Of a stretch of DNA of 64,000 nt, positions 54,530 through 64,000 are shown one piece after another. The notes below the pieces were generated by a model. The model saw nothing but the letters and a program-made list of their open reading frames with translations, did no database searches and was not told the DNA's origin. The stretch comes from Aphanomyces cochlioides (lineage: Eukaryota > Oomycota > Saprolegniomycetes > Saprolegniales > Verrucalvaceae). Location: positions 372,001 to 436,000 of the forward strand of contig JAHQRK010000012.1 in the NCBI GenBank assembly GCA_019828595.1, read 5' to 3'. Positions within the stretch are counted from its first letter, which is position 1; each line of letters starts with the position of its first letter. Both the position numbers and the translations under genes were made by a program.

Positions 54530-56494
54530 TCACGACGGATGGCCACCAACGACAAACGGATTGCGCGTCACGACAGGGGCAAAGCCAGGGGGCGGCGATT
54601 TCGTCGTTTTCTTGGTCGATTGACTTGTTTGCTCAAAGAGGAGACTCAAACTCGACGCCTGATGCTCGTACCGGGTGCTTTCTTGCTCGACAGCTTCTAA
54701 ATGCGTCCACGACGGCTCTTGCCACACTGAAGCCGACGAAGACGGAGCATTTGGCTGCCACAAGACATCCTGCGTTGCCATGGGGCGTAGACCGCCGCCG
54801 AGATTGCGAAACGCACTCAAATCCACACTTCCAAACGACGGGCTGCCAATAAATGCTGACGATGACGCTGATTGCTGGCTCTCGACGGGCTGAAACACAA
54901 TCACTTCGTCGTCAAAATCGTCTTCGTCCTCCATGCCACGCCCGTTGTCGACGATTGATGGCATTGGTGGCATAACGGTCGGGATTGAAGGCGGTGGTGG
55001 CGTCGTCGAGTACTGACCGTCTCGTTCGTAGAGGATTCGCTACGTACACATTTAAGATGGTGAAATCGTCGTGAAACAAACCTCTTGGACGAGAAAGGAT
55101 GCGAAGCGAAGGAGATTTGCACATCGAATCGGCCATGCGTCCGCTTCAGGGATCGCACCCGTGCTTCCTGAGGAATTTGGAATGGTTCCCAACGGTTCGA
55201 AGCATCGCAATTCGATCGATTCCTTCAGCTGTCCTTTGTTTGCTTCATATTCCTCATGCGATGCAGCGTACACAACGCAGCATTCGTTGAGCACCTTGAC
55301 GAGCGATGTCTTCCATTCGAGTGACGGCGGCGCGACGTCCAAATACCTTGGATGGAGACGGAAAAAGTCGCCCAGGACGCCCACGGGACCAAGTAGCATG
55401 CGCTTTTCCGCCACGCAGTCGAGAACGATCGACATCAACGCCAGCGTGAGCTTCACCGCATGTGCTTGCATTGCTGAGCTTCGTGTGATACAAAAGATGT
55501 TGATCACAAACAACTTGAGTACGAGGGCATCGCCGAGGACTCCCGCCGCCAAAAGCGCTTGGAAATCCGAGCAGATACTGGCTTCAAGTTCGAGGGGATA
55601 AGTTTCGTCAGCCGTTGGCGCATACAAAATGCCGTGGAGACGCGTCAAGCGATGGAGAAACGCCTTGAGGAACGCGGATTTCTCTTTTGGTGGAGATTGC
55701 GCCGAGATGGACGTGCTAGACGTTGGTGACAGTGCACGGTGACGGCTCCGCTCAAACAAAAGGCTCAAATTCTCTTCCGCGGTAGCAAATGGATGTGGCA
55801 AGAGCAATGAGCGGCAGTAGCGATACACGGCAATAGTTTCAGCTTCAATGTACGTCGCCAAGACGGCCAGTTGATTGTGGGGATTGCCATTTTCAGGCAT
55901 GATTTGAAGCGCGCGGTGATAATACCCTTCAGCAGCGATGAAATTCTTCTTGGCTTTTTGGCTGTGAAGTTCACGGTAGCGAGCAATATCGCCGAGGAAA
56001 ATCAAGCAGCGAAACATGCTATGACGGAGTGCTTCTCCGTCGTGAGTGGGATCTGCGGCGACAAAATATTCATGGAGCCGTTCGTAATAGGCCGCTGATT
56101 GATCAAGAAACGCTTGGAACTCATCGGAGAGCTTGAAGAAATGATCCCGAATCGATCGATCGTTTCCCGATTGACTTGCATACTAAGAACGGATCGTAAA
56201 TAAGCCAACTACATCAAAGACTCGTGCAAACCTTTCGAATGCGTCGACGAAAGTCTTCAATGCGCTTATAAAAACATGGTTTCCACAGCACTTGCTCGAT
56301 TTCTTTAGATGCGGCAAGTCCTGGACACTTGGACACGAAGGATTCGGCCTTTTCCATCAACCTAAACGTTCACAGAGCGAGCGTCAATAGCAGATCCATG
56401 GAAAGAAAGCATACGTCGAACGAAGATACAATGCATTGGGCGAACCACAAGCTTGACTGCGCAGCAACTCACGCAGTGCGCTCTCGCTCGCCAT
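54530..56494 (-). CDS. SMG7: SMG7/EST1-like nonsense-mediated decay factor
   Basis: Four exons (56494-56415, 56361-56232, 56182-55082, 55039-54530) give 606 aa. The N-terminal half is a 14-3-3/TPR-like helical array; FRCLIFLGDIARYRELH is the EST1-family signature, with AEGYYHRALQIMPENGNPHNQLAVLA as the TPR block that follows, as in SMG5, SMG6 and SMG7. The C-terminal part is disordered, rich in Ser and Pro, with an acidic MEDEDDFDDE segment. There is no PIN domain, so it is closest to SMG7 or plant SMG7. It binds phosphorylated UPF1 and brings mRNA decay enzymes. Four CCGGATA-type motifs lie 205-290 bp upstream of the ATG. Confidence 0.82.
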
Positions 56495-57480
56495 GACATC
56501 CCTAAAGAATACAAGACTGAGTGGAAAGTCCCACGGAAGCCGCAATTTCTACCTGTAGAGACTGGGAGGATCCATGTCGGCCGCTCGTCCGTCGACACAC
56601 TTCGTGTCGCGGCCAAATGTTCGATTGGTTCCTGCAAAACCTTTGATATTTTATATAATATTGAAATATGAAGGTTTCACGACATCCTCTTTGACAAATA
56701 TCCGGATAACCCGCCAAAGTGAGTCCTATCCGGGTGTTCCCCACCACAGCGAATCCGGATAAAGTATTCACTATCCGGGTGTTCGATGGATCTTGAAGAG
56801 TCGCCGATAGAAGATTGCCATCAAGTTGGTTGATTGTAGCAACGACATCAAGCACAAGACGATGAAATGGCGGAACCGCCATTGGTCAAGTGAAGCAAGA
56901 GTTTTTGCGGCGGCTCCGTGGCAATTTGCCTGACGTGATTTTGCCCATTGTTGGTGTTGTCTGTCCTACCTGCGACAGAGAAGAGCGACACGAACGTTAA
57001 GTTGAGGGGAGACAGCACGGTGTATACAACATCGAGGAGGCTATCCGCTTAGCGCGAGAGAAGATCCACATATTTGAGTCACTAGCTGTTCATTATAGCC
57101 GACATAAGAAGAGGAAATGGGGGTAAATCGCATTGACATCTTGTATGCTCAATGGGCAGGAGGAATTCAAAGTACTCGTACATGTTGTCTATTAAATTTT
57201 AATAGACAACATGTAGTTTTACCAGCGAAGCAAGTCTTTGTTTGCATGTGTCAAGACTGAGACCACGTTAAAATCTTCGAATCGTTGTTAGCTTCGATAA
57301 ACCATGAAGGTGGGGGCTATCCGTCGCAGCTGCCTACATGCGTCGAGAAACTTCTCTAGGGGTCATGGGGGAGCCGCATCCGCTCGGGGTAAAACGTGTA
57401 CTTCTTGGGGTATTCCAAAAAGTTTTTCAGTCGCGAGCTGTACACATCAACATATCTATCCACAAGGTAATGAGCATCAA
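56495..57480. promoter_or_regulatory. intergenic with four CCGG(A/G)T motifs and a 17-bp hairpin
   Basis: TATCCGGATA (56699-56708), TATCCGGGTG (56727-56736), AATCCGGATAAA (56752-56763) and TATCCGGGTG (56772-56781) cluster here, probably for the SMG7-like gene. A perfect inverted repeat with 17-bp arms (ACATGTTGTCTATTAAA) and one central base occupies 57180-57214. No gene seen. Confidence 0.5.
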
Positions 57481-59433
57481 CTACAATTTCTTGCTATCGT
57501 CTTTGTACCGCTGAGCTGAAAATGCAAACTGCGATGGATGAGAGTCCACGCGAAAGACAGAGCCAAAGTTGGGATTGATCAGCGCTTCCATTTTTGTCTG
57601 GAGTTGTGTGTACATATTCACATAGTAGTTGCAAACGTCATCGTCGGATTCTTCCATCGGAGTTGCTTGCATCTTGCGCAGCATTTCCTTCAACGCCTCA
57701 TGCTACACTGTTGTCAACTTCTTGGGCTCCATTCTTCGCAACTTACTTGAAAAGCTAGCTTTTGATATTCTGGTGTGCCTTGGATATGAATCTCCGCTTC
57801 TAATTCACGAATGATCGCCCCTGTGCGCCATCCCAGGATGCGATTCGGCTCGACCAAGTCGGCAAATAAGCTGTCTCTGTTCTCGTACAGTTATTAAGTC
57901 GTCATCGGTGGCTAAGCAGGACGTACCCAATGTAAAGAACTTTGCCTCCACGCCAGTCGGTCAGCGCAATCAATTGCCGCAAGCTTCCCTGGGAAAATAC
58001 ATTCAATTGAATCTTCACGAATTGCTTAGGCGTCCACGTACTTGAGTATACACTTTGGACGGCAAGAATTCCGTCACAGCTTGCCACTAGCACACTTCAC
58101 TTAGGAAAGACAAAAGAGCGACAACTAAATACCTGGACTTGGCGTTTCTCGATGTCAAACAGACGAAACATGCGACTCCGCGTGTAGAAATCGGGCTTCT
58201 TTGCACTTACTAAGACCAAATCAAACAGCTAGCAAGGACAAATGAGTTCGAGACATTGTAGCAGAGTCACAGACTTGTCGCCAGTCATTTCCGACCATGT
58301 AGCGCAATCCAGCGTCAATATATCGAAACGAACTGTTGGTACAAACAAAGAGTTTCTTGCCATCTTGCTAGCATGCGAAATTCATGAGACTTCGATGGAA
58401 ACGGTGAGAGATTTACACGGAATCGCTCGAGCAATTCGCGCAATTTCTTGTTGGGCTCCATAAATCGAGGTAAATCCTGTACGACTGCTTTGTGCATTGT
58501 CCCTGACGTGTGAACTTCTGAAATAGAAGAATCAATGTCCTACATGAAACAAGCGCCGTTAAGAAGATTGCTTCTGGCTTGGGTCAACCTCGTGGACAGC
58601 TCGTGGTTCGTATGCAATGTAATTGTCGACGAAGAATTGAATCACATCGGCAAACAAACAAGCTTGAGCGACGGAAAACAGATCGTTGAGTGGCTTCATG
58701 TTCTCCGAGCGGTAAGATATTGGAATATGACGCGATCCATTGTAGGCTTGGAGGATTTCTTGACGTGTTAGACGCTGTCGTCCGCGAAACACGCCTACTC
58801 AAAGTGAACCAAGGCATTTCAATGGGTATAAACCGGTGTAGGAGAGTTTTTGATGTGAGCTAATCTTGCACAGCAGCGCCTTTTCTGTGTCGATCGCAAG
58901 TCCACGAATCGCAAACGATGGATCATATTCCAACTGGAGAAGTCCTTGTGGATAGCGTAGTTTGTGCACCTAAGACGATTGATTCATCGCCGCGTAAGTA
59001 GTCTCGATATATTACGAGTGCATCTTTGGCCATGTTGTAGATCAATCGCTGCAATTCTTCCGTGTAATGACACAGCGTGTAATCATAATCTACAATCGTA
59101 TGATGAGCAAAACGCACTCAAATCAAGTTGAACCAAATCCAATCACTTCAATCTGTCCAAGCCTACGACCATTACGTTGCTTCGATTGAGGCCTTTCGAG
59201 TCTTTGCTTACCGCAATTGATTGTTTGCAAAAATATTGCGCGTCGATCGCTCCGGGACGAGTGTCGGCTCAAACGCATCCTTTCGTTTCTAAGATGCCAT
59301 TTAGATATCACACGATCGAGAATTCCACCTCAAAGTCTTCCACGAGTGCTTTAATCGCTGGACTGGCCTTGGAAAGTCCTGTCAAGTGACGAACATGTTG
59401 AAGCGCCAGGAACGTCGTCCTGCGGCGCAACAT
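57481..59433 (-). CDS. NT5DC-family HAD phosphatase (5'-nucleotidase domain protein)
   Basis: A multi-exon gene read on the minus strand. After a likely mitochondrial N-terminus (MLRRRTTFLALQHVRHLTGL), a 25-nt intron (59289-59313) leads to RNIFANNQLRLGQIEVIGFDYDYTLCHY, in which DYDYT is HAD motif I. Next come ALVHKLRYPQGLLQLEYD, the family block GVFRGRQRLTRQEI and MKPLNDLFSVAQACLFADV, then VHTSGTMHKAVVQDLPRF and the end NPNFGSVFRVDSHPSQFAF. These wordings are typical of NT5DC1/2/3 proteins, related to cytosolic purine 5'-nucleotidase. Substrate unknown. At least eight introns, most 40-50 nt. Confidence 0.85.
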
Positions 59434-59911
59434 GATTTGAATTTCTGAATCGAAAATGATTGGCTCAAGACCTTGAAAATTTATAAAATATTTATTTTCA
59501 CAGGTCATTTTGTAAGGATAAGCACTTATCCTCTTGTCCGTTTTCCTCAAAATGAACTTTATCCACCGCCGAGTATGTCCTTCTCCTCTATGATTAGATT
59601 AGAGGCTAGCGAGTTCTCTACGTCTGTGCAATGTCACGGAGAGCAATTGAGTCCTAAGAAATTGATGGGTGCGACCTTTGGAAGGATGTCGTTCGTGGCT
59701 GATGTCAGGTGTCAAATGTGCATAGATTTTCGAAAACTGTGGTCAAGATGATCGACATCACCGAGCCAAGCGCGTGGTTCTAATTGCAAGTCAGCCGCGC
59801 AAGCAGTCCCGTGCTGCTCGACTGGAAGCTCATCCATTTCGATCTCGTCTCGCTGCGGTGATCACGTTCCAGTCATTCGATTGTCCAATGCTTCTTGTCG
59901 TTGAGTAGAGC

Positions 59912-60064
59912 TCACGTATTGAAACTGCCAATACCTCCAAAAAGAGCAATCTGAGCGTACAATGCTCCATATCGAGCTAGACGACCGCGATCTCTTCTAA
60001 AGACGACAGGACGAGCGTGTCCTGCCTCGTAGGCAACTGCCAAAGTTAGAAGTTGCTTCCTCAT
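59912..60064 (-). CDS. small ORF, 50 aa, possible single-span membrane protein
   Basis: MRKQLLTLAVAYEAGHARPV is followed by a basic stretch (FRRDRGRLARYG) and a hydrophobic end (ALYAQIALFGGIGSF). The layout resembles small respiratory-chain subunits, where a basic matrix-side segment precedes one helix, but no family was recognised. TATCCGGATGC lies about 40 bp upstream on the coding strand, as for other genes here. Later exons may exist. Confidence 0.35.
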   Translation of the reverse strand: MRKQLLTLAVAYEAGHARPVVFRRDRGRLARYGALYAQIALFGGIGSFNT

Positions 60065-60103
60065 CTTGATGACGGAACCACCAAGATGACGAGATGATTC
60101 CAC

Positions 60104-60116
60104 GCATCCGGATAAG
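60104..60116. promoter_or_regulatory. CCGGATA motif
   Basis: GCATCCGGATAAG lies 40 bp upstream of the small minus ORF and 148 bp upstream of the plus-strand synthetase gene. Confidence 0.45.
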
Positions 60117-60263
60117 AGAGAATTTTAGCCAATCAGAGATTCGTATTCTGTCATACGTAGCCAATCAAATCGCAAGATTCGTTCAAGTACGACTTTGAAG
60201 CGTACTTAAACGGAAATTGGCCGATCAAAGCTTCGTGACGGGTCACTTTTGAATTTACCCGGG

Positions 60264-62279
60264 ATGGCGCAAGCTCCGATAAACGTTGAGACGGCAGAAG
60301 AGGCGAAGGTTCCATTTGGAACAGTGCTTGGTATCACCGATGGTGGTGTCCATGTCTACAACTGCGATTATTCGACGCTCACGCCTGAGCAAACGTCAGA
60401 CCGTGCGAGTTTCAAGAATGTTTATGAAGGCGTTACGACGGGATACAAGTGGCAATGCGTCGAACTCGGCCGACGATACCTCTATGTGAATTATGGACTT
60501 GTGTACGACAACATTGCGATGGCATATGATATTTTCCGCTTGAAGAATGTTCGCCGTGTGGCCGATGGACAATTGGTCCCAATGCAAGCCCACGTCAACG
60601 GCGAATCGTCCGATTTGCCAGTGAAGGGATCACTCTTGATTTGGAATCCCGTGGGAGAATTTGTCCAGACGGGACATATTGCCGTCATTGTCGCTGTTGA
60701 AGATGACTATGTGGATATTGTCGAACAAAACGTCGACGATACGATTTGGCCCGAAGGCGTCAATTATTCTCGCCGACTCAAGGCCGAGTTGAACGAAAAA
60801 ACTGGCGCATATACAATCCACTGCTCGTTCCCAGACTCCTCGATATTGGGATGGATGACCATTGATATTCACACTGAGTACAACTATGAAGATGTGCCTC
60901 TGGCAACACCCGATGAAGATCTTGCGCGCCATGAAATCAGTCTCACTGAGGTGTTTTCATTTTATTCTTCCATCGCTCACAATTTTGCAGGCTCAATTGT
61001 CGACACCATGGATGGACACATCTTTGTCATACGTGCGTACCTTCCAAGACTTTTTTGGTGGAGCATTGGCTTCCTCGAAAGACACTGCCTACTACACAAT
61101 CACGCCACGTGGACAACGTGCGCTCGAATATGCCACTGAGCATCTCCATCATATGTTCCTCGATGCAACTGACTACGTCCTACACCATGAAAAGGAATTC
61201 GCGCCTCATTTTCGACTACCTGCTGTGCTCTGGCTTCGTATTCGTCGCTCTTGGTTTCGTCGAAAGCCTGATGTTCTTGCTGGTCGCTTTGATTTCACCC
61301 TGACATCAACTGGTCTCAAAGTCTACGAGTACAATGCCGACTCTGCGTCGTGCTTGATGGAGTGTGGCTACAACCAAGATGCATGGTCAGCGGCGTTGAA
61401 CCTGCCTGGACGTTCCAACAGCAGCCAACTCTTTGAAAAACTTCGTGATGGATGGATTTCGAAGAAGGTCAAGGGACCACTCCATCTTCTGTGCGACAAC
61501 GACCCTGAAGAGCTTTACCATACCGAGTACATGAAAGCTGCCGCTGAAGCTGCTGGCCTCGAATGCCACGTCATCGTCGGCTTAGATTCGCTTTCTCGCC
61601 AAGGGTACGTCATGATGTTCTGCAGCTTTGTTGCTCATGTCCTTGCTTTAGCCACGATATCGTTGACGCCAATCACGTTGTCATCCAAAACGTGTGGAAG
61701 ACTTGGTCGTGGCGCACTGCTATCAACGATCTCACGGATGAAGAGTGGGCGCATTACGTGATTGAAGACGTGCTTGACCCGAAGGCGCAAGTCACGCCCA
61801 AGACTCATCCACGCGCCGACCATACACATCTCAAACTCATCGACATTCTTCTGCATCCTGCGATTCGCATCTTTGAACCTCTCTGGACGATTTTGCCGTC
61901 GTCGAAGGCCATTTTACCAGTTCTGTCGCAATTGTACCCCAACCATCCCATGCTCCTTCGATCGTCGTTCGAACTCACACCGGAATTGCAAGCTTCGGGC
62001 TACGTCAAGAAGCCTGTTGCGGGCCGTGCCGGTGAAAACGTGTCGATTGTTGCCGCTGATGGAAGCGTCATTGTCGCGTCCGAAGGCAAATGGGCCGACG
62101 ACACACCAATTTATCAAGAACTGGCGCTCCTCCCTCGGTATGAAGATGGCAAGTCGGTGCAACTCGGCACATGGGCAGTTAATGGAGCGTACGGAGGTAC
62201 AGTCATTCGATCGGATGAGTCGCATATCATCCGCGTCAACTCGGACGTGTATGCCGTGCGTGTCGTAGGCGAGGAATAG
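60264..62279 (+). CDS. bifunctional glutathionylspermidine synthetase/amidase
   Basis: Three exons (60264-60950, 60991-61604, 61652-62279) give 642 aa. The N-terminal amidase (CHAP) part has Cys65 in TGYKWQCVELGRRYL and His138 in VQTGHIAVI, the catalytic pair known from E. coli Gss. The C-terminal synthetase is of the ATP-grasp GSP_synth type, with LKVYEYNADSASCLME, LHLLCDNDPEELYHT, the segment IQNVWKTWSWRTA and a phosphate-binding KPVAGRAGENVSI. It joins glutathione and spermidine and can split the product. The kinetoplastid relative makes trypanothione; which product forms here cannot be seen. No signal peptide. The family is patchily distributed in bacteria and protists, so transfer is possible. 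Confidence 0.93.
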
Positions 62280-62344
62280 GTAGGCGGTCATGATTAATTA
62301 TAAAAGTGCCACGTCATACTCTGCGCTTCACAAAAGTAATGAAA

Positions 62345-63599
62345 CTACAGAGGCCAATGCCGCCTGAAATTGAACTCTTCCTCGGCCGTGTCGAAGTAAT
62401 GAGGATGCCGCAAGTTGACATCACTCAGGTGAAATTGTGCGTGCGAGATGAGGATTAGCCGCGTGTTTGGCGCTCGCCACCTAATCACAAGTATAAATGA
62501 GCTCACGGACCTATCGATGAATCGTAGACGTGCCTGCTAGCTAGACGGAAGATGAATTGGAGGATGCTGTGGCCGACATTGACGACAACATAGACTTCGC
62601 CTTTCGACACATAGTACGAGCCTAGATGAATTTCCTTGTGTGGGCGGCGGAATCCTTCAAACATCTACGAGAGAGCACATCAGCTATCGAAGTCGATGGT
62701 GAGTTCACGGTTGTACCTCGCGTGGATGGCGATGTGTCATGCAATATAAGACTGTTCCGTTGCGTTTGAAGTTGAAATAGCGATAGTAGATGGCCTAAGG
62801 TAAGTCGTGAGTATTCCGGTGTTGATGAAATCGAAGTACTTGGAGAACGGTACCCGCGGGCAAATCTGTCCACATGCTCAACTCGGGCTTCTTGTAGTAT
62901 GTGATTCGCAAGACATAGTAACCTATGAGGACAGGCATGTCACCGACGTCATTCGACTACCATTTACCATGGTATTTCACGCGAGGACGAGCTACAAACA
63001 TGTGCATCCAGCTCTTGTACTTGCGCAACTGAACTGAGCCGGCTAAGGACTGTATGGAGAAAACGCGATGGCACATCATGGACCAGATAGAATCTAGAAA
63101 ACGATCACTGGACAATATTAGATCCTGTAAACGTACCAGAACGCGCAGTCGCATGGAAACGATGGCAGACGCTGCTGAAGAGACCAATTGAGTCTTCATC
63201 CAGATATTCCAGCATTATGAGAATCATGCGCTCTGGTAGGTTGCAGATGGGAACTTCTGCATTCAAGTCCACATCATCTGGAACATTTGCTTCGTACGCA
63301 ACCGTCTCGGTTGTGTCGACGTCGTCTTCATCGTCAACTAACAATCGTCCCAAGATGCCGTCTTCTTCTGGAGCACGCGTTGGAGACACTGGTTCCTGAG
63401 GAGCGATGGAAAGTTGTTGCATACGCGATTCAGCAGCAATAATCTCAGCAAGGAAATCCGGCCTACAATTCATCAATACATCAGCAATCTTTGTGAGAAA
63501 AGGGTCTTACTGGAGAGATTCATTCAGTGCGCGTTCGAGCTCTTCTGCTGCTTCATCGCGTCGCGTTCGTACTCGTGGTGGGTCGCTCACCATTGCCAT
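62345..63599 (-). CDS. FBXO9: F-box protein, FBXO9/Hrt3-like
   Basis: Starts MAMVSDPPRVRTRRDEAAEE at 63599 with a short first exon (63599-63511), then exon 2 from 63462. VPICNLPERMILIMLEYLDE to SVCHRFHATAR is the F-box that binds SKP1. Downstream are VARPRVKYHGKW, YYRYFNFKRNGTVLY, RRPHKEIHLGSYYVSKGEVYV and a C-terminal NTRLILISHAQFHLSDVN-like end, the order of the FBXO9 C-terminal domain. The junction near 63105-63135 could not be resolved in frame, so an exon edge or a base error remains there. FBXO9 recruits substrates to SCF ubiquitin ligases. CCGGATA-type motifs lie 70-112 bp upstream. Confidence 0.8.
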
Positions 63600-63667
63600 C
63601 ATCGCTGTTTCGCAACGGGAACTCCAAGGAAGATTGAAAAATGCACTGTACGGATACATTTATAGAC

Positions 63668-63711
63668 CTTCCGGATAGTCAATTTATCCAGATAATTGAA
63701 TTATCCGGACA
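63668..63711. promoter_or_regulatory. three CCGGATA-type motifs upstream of FBXO9
   Basis: CTTCCGGATAG (63668-63678), TTATCCAGATAA (63684-63695) and TTATCCGGACA (63701-63711) lie at 70-112 bp from the FBXO9 ATG. Confidence 0.5.
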
Positions 63712-64000
63712 TTGAACCTGCATTCTCTCACCGGAGAGTTTATTCGGCGAATGCGCAAATGGAAGCGCAGCGGTCAAGATTGAAGTGCCGCAAGATTCAA
63801 TCTCCCGCGCTCCATTTATGTCTGCGCCGAGACCCAACTCAAAAATGAAGTTGTATGGACGAACACCTGCATTCCCAGGTCCATAGACCAACGGAGAACG
63901 TTCAGGGCAAGCGTCTCCGTCGTGAAAGCAAGATACAGATTTCAACGACGAATCTCACTGCCGACGGTTCCCAATCCATTCCAGTTGACGCGAATGCGAA
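63712..64000. other. window end, unassigned
   Basis: Both strands have open stretches (plus: FMSAPRPNSKMKLYGRTPAF; minus: GPGNAGVRPYNFIFELGLG). One of them may be an exon of a gene that continues outside the window. No domain recognised. Confidence 0.3.

Larger units (their letters stand above)
59434..60263. other. divergent intergenic region
   Basis: Apart from the small ORF at 59912-60064, no gene is seen. It lies between the NT5DC start (-) and the glutathionylspermidine synthetase start (+), so it should hold both promoters; one ATCCGGATAA copy is at 60104-60116. Confidence 0.4.

Noticed and set aside
63679..63945. Minus-strand frame of 88 codons near the window end
   Set aside because: It overlaps the FBXO9 promoter motifs and has no clear start; it could be an exon but is not supported.

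Overview
The window looks like nuclear DNA of an oomycete, most like the Saprolegniales (Aphanomyces type). The evidence is many short GT-AG introns (mostly 40-55 nt, a few of 25-28 nt), dense genes on both strands, TKL-type LRR receptor kinases, a secreted protease with PAN modules, and a Metazoa/plant-like housekeeping set (SMN, INTS8, SMG7, ATG10, ALKBH7). No prokaryotic signals are present. The assignment is an inference from gene content; no rRNA or tRNA was seen.

Layout. 0.6-13.1 kb: GNL1-like GTPase (-), a repeat protein of unknown role (-), dihydrolipoamide succinyltransferase (+), thiazole synthase THI4 (-) with a TPP riboswitch in its leader, a hAT transposase relic, an SLC17-type MFS transporter (+) and a secreted serine protease/mucin/PAN protein (-). 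13.5-25.5 kb: a mobile-element block with a complete-length but frameshifted Ty3/Gypsy element (263/262-bp LTRs, 5-bp target duplication) that carries an extra antisense gene, a degenerate Tc1/IS630-type transposon with terminal inverted repeats, and a frameshifted DDE transposase. 25.5-27.4 kb: AT-rich, no gene seen. 27.4-38.6 kb: cyclophilin, ITPK, a DFR-like reductase with a frameshift, ALKBH7, INTS8, a Tudor-less SMN homologue and RNASEH2C. 39.7-53.7 kb: three same-strand LRR receptor pseudokinases, with ATG10 and a large unassigned protein between the second and third. 54.5-63.6 kb: SMG7-like, NT5DC-family HAD protein, a small ORF, glutathionylspermidine synthetase/amidase and an FBXO9-like F-box protein.

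How the genes relate. Most are independent housekeeping genes. INTS8 and SMN (snRNA 3' processing and snRNP assembly) are neighbours on the same strand. The three receptor pseudokinases form a local family. A palindromic motif, TATCCGGATA and close variants, recurs mainly in gene-flanking DNA and often lies 30-110 bp upstream of start codons; it may be a promoter element of this lineage.

The most notable items are the eukaryotic TPP riboswitch, the TATCCGGATA motif, the 25-28 nt introns, the one-LRR-per-exon receptors with degenerate kinase motifs, the spliced antisense gene inside the Gypsy element, and the SMN homologue without a Tudor domain. Exon limits were read by eye from frame continuity and GT-AG sites; where exon lengths were summed they gave a multiple of three (GNL1, DLST, THI4, MFS, ITPK, ALKBH7, INTS8, SMN, ATG10, SMG7, GSS).
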